DNA from: Arcicella aquatica | GTDB lineage: Bacteria > Bacteroidota > Bacteroidia > Cytophagales > Spirosomataceae | Assembly: GCF_034928825.1 (NCBI RefSeq) | Contig: NZ_JAYFUL010000006.1 | Location: forward strand, 1-64,000 | Reading direction: 5' to 3' | DNA: 64,000 nt | Part shown: one piece after another, positions 60,012 through 64,000 of the stretch | How positions within the stretch are numbered: the stretch's first letter is position 1 | Layout: each line of letters opens with the position of its first letter | Program-made: the position numbers and the translations under genes | The notes under the pieces: generated by a model | What the model was told of the DNA's origin: nothing | Databases searched by the model: none | Seen by the model: the letters and a program-made list of their open reading frames with translations, nothing else

Positions 60012-60545
60012 CTAAACCAAATCCCCCATCAAAGAAGGATACAGCGCTGCCAAACGGTTCAATTCTTCCAAGGCCTTGGCATCCTTTTCAGCTGTTTTTG
60101 AAATACGAACAGGCGCACCAGCCGCACCATTGTTTTCAGTATTCACCGCCATATTCGTAGGGCTTTGCGACGCTTTGAACTCTTTTAATTCCTGATTCTC
60201 CTGTGTTAGCCTTGTATTCTCCGCCTGAATACCATTGATTTTCCCATCCATAGCCGTCATAATACCCATTAACTTTTCAAGGGTTACAGGTTCTTCAGTA
60301 GTCGCTACAGCTCCTGTCGCTGGTAGTGTTCCTACTACAGGTGGTGTTCCTGCGCCGGGAGCGGTTCCAGCTGGAGGCGTACCAGTTGGCACGGTTCCAG
60401 TACCCGCACTAGCAAGTAATTGAGAAGCTGCTGCTTCGTCTGCTTTAATCGCAGAATCAATATCAGACGCCATTTTTTCGGTGAGGGTTGGCGAACCTAC
60501 TAGGCCAGCGATGAGCTCACGAACCTTCTGAAACTTAATTTCCAT
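60012..60545 (-). CDS. Scaffold-like phage protein
   Basis: 177 aa. Middle part rich in Gly, Thr, Pro and Ala (TGTVPTGTPPAGTAPGAGTP), then a coiled coil (about 90-135: MDGKINGIQAENTRLTQENQ). It lies between the S49 protease and the capsid gene, the usual place of the scaffolding protein. The helical C-terminus is as expected for capsid binding. Low-complexity linker suggests a flexible molecule. No family is recognised. Confidence 0.7.
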   Translation of the reverse strand: MEIKFQKVRELIAGLVGSPTLTEKMASDIDSAIKADEAAASQLLASAGTGTVPTGTPPAGTAPGAGTPPVVGTLPATGAVATTEEPVTLEKLMGIMTAMDGKINGIQAENTRLTQENQELKEFKASQSPTNMAVNTENNGAAGAPVRISKTAEKDAKALEELNRLAALYPSLMGDLV

Positions 60546-60572
60546 AGTAGAAAAAATTAAAAAGATGTAAAA

Positions 60573-61445
60573 TTAATTATTGCGTTTGTACTGTAATCCA
60601 AGTACATCCGCACGTTTAAGCGCATTGTCAAAACCCATCAGGCCGTCGGCCAAACCAATCTTAACCGCCTCTTTGCCATAGAAAATACTACCACCCGGGT
60701 CAGTTGTGAGGGCAACTCGTTTCTGCTGAACTTCCTGAAGGAATATTTTGCGTGAAGCGTCTAAAACTTTTTGCTCTTGAATGATCGCTTTTTGTTGATA
60801 CTCACCCTCAAAGGCTTCAATACCATTCAATGCATTTTTATCTTCGGCGCCAGAACTTCGCAAAATCAAATACTTTTCTCCAGCTTTCGCCAAAGCTTCC
60901 GACTTATCTACATATACGCTCATGGTACCAATTGAACCCGCTGCCGTTATTTCGTTCTCCAGATAACATTCTAAACATTGAGAGAAAGCCCAAAAAGCCG
61001 CTGAGGCTACCATGTTAGTACCAAATCCTACAATTGGCTTAACAGAATCTCTTACAGATGCTGCCATATTTTGAGAACCGTTCAACTGTCCTCCGGGCGA
61101 ATCAACTCGCCACAGCATCGCATTCACTAACGGATTACCATTACATAAGGCAATCTGTTGGGTAAGCCATTCGGTTCCATCACTGTAGTAGTCACCATAG
61201 CGCTGTGTAGCTCCACGAGTTGTCAGTACCGCCACCAGTCCGTCTTTGCCTTCAACAGTTTCAATTCCCAACCATCTTAATTCTCTTTGAGTATAGTTGT
61301 TAATCGTCGCTGAGGCAATCATCTCAACAGGCGTTTTGGTTATTTGACGGGAATCAATTTGATTCCCAGCCAAATACCGATTATAAAAATCATAAAAATG
61401 GCGCTCTTCGATGGCGAGCGGCCCTTGACCCAATAGATGTAGCAT
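60573..61445 (-). CDS. S49/SppA-type prohead protease
   Basis: 290 aa. The ClpP/crotonase-like fold is recognisable: AMLWRVDSPGGQLNGSQ, then the nucleophile Ser in GTNMVASAAFWAFSQC, the ITAAGSIGTMSVYVD block, and a Lys-containing helix (about 225-240). Phage S49 peptidases cut scaffold and capsid N-termini during head maturation. The place right before scaffold-like and capsid genes supports this. Confidence 0.88.
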   Translation of the reverse strand: MLHLLGQGPLAIEERHFYDFYNRYLAGNQIDSRQITKTPVEMIASATINNYTQRELRWLGIETVEGKDGLVAVLTTRGATQRYGDYYSDGTEWLTQQIALCNGNPLVNAMLWRVDSPGGQLNGSQNMAASVRDSVKPIVGFGTNMVASAAFWAFSQCLECYLENEITAAGSIGTMSVYVDKSEALAKAGEKYLILRSSGAEDKNALNGIEAFEGEYQQKAIIQEQKVLDASRKIFLQEVQQKRVALTTDPGGSIFYGKEAVKIGLADGLMGFDNALKRADVLGLQYKRNN

Positions 61446-61487
61446 ATATTAATAGCGGTTCGCCGCCGCGGGTGTAAAACGCTTAAT

Positions 61488-61880
61488 TTATTTGCTGGCT
61501 CTCCAAGCACTACGACCAAACCACCTCACGATTTGGTACATGATATAGTGCCTAACAAAGCCCTTGGGGTCTACCTTATTGGCGAAATACAAAAACTGTT
61601 GGTCTGCAAAATAACGAGCCTGTTTTTCGCCCAATTCCTTTTCCCTTAACTGCAAATCATACAAATAATCATGGACCAACGCCGCACGATTATACTTGCC
61701 TATCGGCGGGAAAAAGCTCCATAATATCCAAGGAACGCTAGCGAAATCGGTCACATAGCCAGCGCTTATTTTGATTGTCGTACCGTCGCTAAGCGTTTCC
61801 TCAAATGGTTCGTAAAGCTCCCACCAATCACTCTTGTCAGTCGGAGCCTCACGATATTGAACTACAATCTTACTGTACAT
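61488..61880 (-). CDS. DUF1353 family phage protein
   Basis: 130 aa. The blocks SAGYVTDFASVPWILWSFFP and YNRAALVHDYLYD are characteristic for DUF1353, found in many phage genomes. His and Asp of VHDYLY could be functional. The role is unknown; a link with lysis or head assembly has been guessed from its neighbourhood. The start overlaps the preceding gene by 11 bases. Confidence 0.88.
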   Translation of the reverse strand: MYSKIVVQYREAPTDKSDWWELYEPFEETLSDGTTIKISAGYVTDFASVPWILWSFFPPIGKYNRAALVHDYLYDLQLREKELGEKQARYFADQQFLYFANKVDPKGFVRHYIMYQIVRWFGRSAWRASK

Positions 61881-62286
61881 TGGTTACCGCTAGTCTAAAG
61901 TCAGTCAAGCTACCTTCAAAGGCAAATCCCTGTAAGGCATTATTAATGGCCGTTAGCCCTTCCATCGTTTTGTTGGCTCTATAGCTTTCAATCAACAAAT
62001 ACAACTCAAACGGAATGATTTTTGAACCCGTATCAAAAAGTACAGGTGTACCAAAACTCACAATAGATTCTTCAAGAACAGGCTTATTATACTTCATAAT
62101 CGGATTACCCTCAGCATCCAAGCTCGGCACCATTTTGATATACTTCTCCGCCAAAATCTCATAAGAGATTTCACAAACATTCGTCCCATCCGTTACAAAC
62201 AAATCTCTTAAAAGCGTGTAACGCATCGTGGTTGGTATTACTGTTACCTTATAAGGAACAGCAATATTAATTGAGGCACTTTTCAT
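61870..62286 (-). CDS. Phage protein of unknown function, 138 aa
   Basis: From ATG 62,286 (MKSASINIAVPYKVTVIPTT) the protein is mixed alpha/beta with the block YTLLRDLFVTDGTNVCEISY. The reading frame is open 20 codons further, but that part would overlap the tail-fibre gene and contains no family-like sequence. It lies between the fibre and the DUF1353 gene. The function is unknown. Confidence 0.65.
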   Translation of the reverse strand: MKSASINIAVPYKVTVIPTTMRYTLLRDLFVTDGTNVCEISYEILAEKYIKMVPSLDAEGNPIMKYNKPVLEESIVSFGTPVLFDTGSKIIPFELYLLIESYRANKTMEGLTAINNALQGFAFEGSLTDFRLAVTNVQ

Positions 62287-62305
62287 AATGTTTCTATTTT
62301 TAAGC

Positions 62306-64000
62306 TTAAAATACAGGTGTAATCGCATATGATAACGTCTTACCAATGGGTGCAGTAAACGTTAAAGGGTTGTCGGTATTAGCCGTACATGTACTCGCTG
62401 GCGTAGTGGTAATGGTTGTTACTCCCGAGCTGTCCAATACTTCAAACGTGAAATCAAAAGGGAAACGAACATTTCTCGTGATACTAGCTCCCGTGCCATC
62501 CACCGCAAAGGTAGATTTCCCCAAACTTCTGAGTATCGCTTCTGGCGAAACATAAGCCCCACGACCCAAATCACCGTTAGATGGTGCCTGACCCGCATCC
62601 TTTCCAAGTTTTGTGCTAGGCGTCGATAAATACTGAAGTTCGGTATTGGTTAAACGTTCACCCCAAATACAAATCTGTTTCACAGGTGCATTGGGCGAAG
62701 TATCCGACCCAATTCTTAGTTCGTTTAGTGCAGGTATCACCACCGCATTATCATCCGCCGAAGCCACACCATTCACATATACTTTTGCATCATTATTGGC
62801 AAAAGCATAAGCCATTAGTACCGAGTTGGTAGCAGGCACAATATTAGCAGAGTTCTGAGTAACGCCATCATACATAACAAAGCCCTCAACACTACCATTC
62901 GTATTGGCAATTACACCGATTCTATTAGCCCCACCAGCAGTTGCAACACCTTGCAACATCGCATATTTACCATTACCCGTAGCTACTTTTCCTTTGGCAG
63001 CACTTACAAAAATTGTCCCTTTGTTAATGGCTCCAAAAAGTTGACTGAACTGCGTTCCTGCAATCACAATCATATCTTGCTCTCTGGTTACAGTAGTAGC
63101 CGCTGTAGGAATATACGAAGTCGCATCAGCTCCCTTTGCTAATTGTGGACCATAGATATAGATATTCTGCGAAGCACTAGCAGTATGCGCACCCGTAACA
63201 GGTATAATCAGTGTATTTAAAGTAAAAGAAGCACTAGAAGTAAACGAAAGCTCACATCTATACCAACCATTTGGGTACAATGTCATGGCCGAGCTTACAA
63301 ACGTAAAGCCTGCACCATAAGTAGTCCCTGCTAACCTTGTTCCAAGATTTAAGTTATAAGTTACGGTTACACCGCCTCCAGTAGAAGAAACTTGCATTTT
63401 AAAAGCTGTTCCTATGGTACCAGCTTTTGCCCAAACTGAAAAGGTGTGTGTAGTGGCATCCGTAATGGTAACGCCTTGCGTAAGAGCAGATTCAGTAGCA
63501 ACAGCATTATCCGTTACAAGACTAGCTTCAGCTAACGTTCCATTAGGTCCAATGGTATCACTTGCACTAATTGCCAACGATATTTTTCCCCAAGCAGCAT
63601 TTGAACAGTCGGTGGAATATCTTAGCAAATTTGTTCTGCTTTCTTCTAGCAACAGCCCCAAACATTCGCCAGTTAGCGGGTCAAAGGTAAAGCGAGGCTT
63701 GTTAGCCTGTACAGTTTTTACAAAGCCATTTCGGTCAATGTAAGTCCCCACACTGTTTCTAGTAAAAGAAAAGGCAGGGTCAAGGAATCTACCATTGGCA
63801 AAGTCTAAATTCAAAATAGGTCTAAGAGCAGGTCGTCCAAACCCACCTGCCAAAGCATCAAAACTGGCTTTATTGTCATTGACTACCTTACCGAGCGTAT
63901 TGGCTGGATAATCCGTTTTGGCTGCATTGTGCGTTAGCTCTCCAGAATCGTAGGCATGCAATAAATTAGGGTCTATCGTTGCTGGGAAATACGAACCTAG
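62306..64000 (-). CDS. Tail-fibre/tailspike-like protein with LamG-type fold, partial at window edge
   Basis: At least 564 codons; the frame stays open to the right edge, so the N-terminus is outside the window (a TTG at 63,961 is not a convincing start). FSFTRNSVGTYIDRNGFVKT and LGLLLEESRTNLLRYS are a recurrent block of phage tail-spike or receptor-binding proteins. Two concanavalin/LamG-like beta-sandwiches follow (about 100-250 and 270-410 from the window edge). Ser/Thr/Ala-rich sequence and a C-terminal SPEAILRSLGKSTFAVDGTG end the protein. A role in host or glycan binding is inferred. Its place upstream of the head genes is unusual. Confidence 0.78.
   Translation of the reverse strand, partial: LGSYFPATIDPNLLHAYDSGELTHNAAKTDYPANTLGKVVNDNKASFDALAGGFGRPALRPILNLDFANGRFLDPAFSFTRNSVGTYIDRNGFVKTVQANKPRFTFDPLTGECLGLLLEESRTNLLRYSTDCSNAAWGKISLAISASDTIGPNGTLAEASLVTDNAVATESALTQGVTITDATTHTFSVWAKAGTIGTAFKMQVSSTGGGVTVTYNLNLGTRLAGTTYGAGFTFVSSAMTLYPNGWYRCELSFTSSASFTLNTLIIPVTGAHTASASQNIYIYGPQLAKGADATSYIPTAATTVTREQDMIVIAGTQFSQLFGAINKGTIFVSAAKGKVATGNGKYAMLQGVATAGGANRIGVIANTNGSVEGFVMYDGVTQNSANIVPATNSVLMAYAFANNDAKVYVNGVASADDNAVVIPALNELRIGSDTSPNAPVKQICIWGERLTNTELQYLSTPSTKLGKDAGQAPSNGDLGRGAYVSPEAILRSLGKSTFAVDGTGASITRNVRFPFDFTFEVLDSSGVTTITTTPASTCTANTDNPLTFTAPIGKTLSYAITPVF

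Larger units (their letters stand above)
28640..64000. mobile_element. Left part of a tailed-phage prophage (incomplete in window)
   Basis: An integrase directly behind amtB is followed by more than 35 kb of phage genes, almost all on the minus strand: tape measure, tail proteins, endolysin, portal, both terminase subunits, capsid, S49 protease and tail fibre. The left border is placed between the amtB terminators and the integrase; the exact attL cannot be fixed because attR is not in the window. No contractile-sheath gene is seen, which favours a siphovirus-like particle. No repressor or replication gene is present in the visible part. Confidence 0.9.

Noticed and set aside
28640..64000. 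Mu-like transposable phage
   Set aside because: A tyrosine integrase is present, and no MuA/MuB-type transposase genes are seen.
1..64000. tRNA or rRNA genes
   Set aside because: I found no cloverleaf with a T-loop GTTCRA pattern or rRNA-like stretch on either strand by eye; a tRNAscan run would be decisive.

Overview
The window looks like the chromosome of a member of the Bacteroidota, most likely an aerobic Cytophagales-type bacterium. It is moderately A+T-rich, Shine-Dalgarno sequences are weak or absent, and promoters resemble the TTTG / TAnnTTTG pattern of this phylum. Its gene content also fits: GH29 fucosidases, a GH3-type amidosynthetase, a LuxC-like acyl-CoA reductase facing a ferredoxin, a BBP2-type porin beside amtB, and DUF5977 in a tail protein. 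The genus cannot be fixed from the sequence alone.

Bases 1 to about 28,600 are host chromosome. In order they hold: a two-gene GH29 alpha-L-fucosidase operon (-); a LysM/lysozyme-like protein (+); an Rpn-type PD-(D/E)XK protein (+); a umuDC-like translesion polymerase pair (-); a compact type II restriction-modification pair that resembles ApaLI (-); a GNAT and a PlsC acyltransferase (-); SurE and a GH3-family enzyme (+); a LysE transporter and a Nudix hydrolase (-); a CDF transporter overlapping an alpha/beta hydrolase (+); a response regulator / histidine kinase pair followed by a coiled-coil membrane protein (+); an EEP-family protein; a DUF2461 protein (-); TrpRS, PAP2 phosphatase and DUF2147 (+); the acyl-CoA reductase / ferredoxin pair; and a porin followed by the ammonium transporter. 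Two intergenic gaps (12,941-13,301 and 23,714-24,094) are packed with repeats, including a perfect 60-bp palindrome and a 287-bp element with 25-bp terminal inverted repeats.

From about 28,640 to the right edge lies the left part of a tailed-phage prophage. A tyrosine integrase (+) sits directly behind amtB, and nearly everything after it is on the minus strand. Read in transcription order (right to left) the prophage holds: a tail-fibre-like protein cut by the window edge, DUF1353, S49 protease, scaffold-like protein and major capsid; small head genes; an accessory region (47.6-57.4 kb); terminase small and large subunits, portal, a holin candidate, a GH108 endolysin, overlapping spanin-like genes, tail proteins, a SRAP/HMCES-like protein and the tape measure. 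Head genes lie upstream of terminase and portal, which is an unusual order. No sheath gene is seen, so a siphovirus-like tail is likely. The repressor, replication genes and the other attachment site must lie outside the window.

The accessory region is the most interesting part. It carries an OLD-like ATPase/TOPRIM gene isolated by terminators, a RarA/MgsA C-terminal-domain-only protein, a SymE-like protein, a methylase-like protein that keeps the SAM site but lacks (N/D)PP(Y/F) and ends in a sliding-clamp motif, a duplicated terminator-leader cassette bracketing that methylase unit, a ParB-like plus glycosyltransferase pair that hints at DNA modification, two A+T-rich orphan genes (one with HExxH), and a compact structured RNA with a long closing stem that starts where a good promoter would place the transcription start. 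The RNA is my best candidate for an undescribed element.
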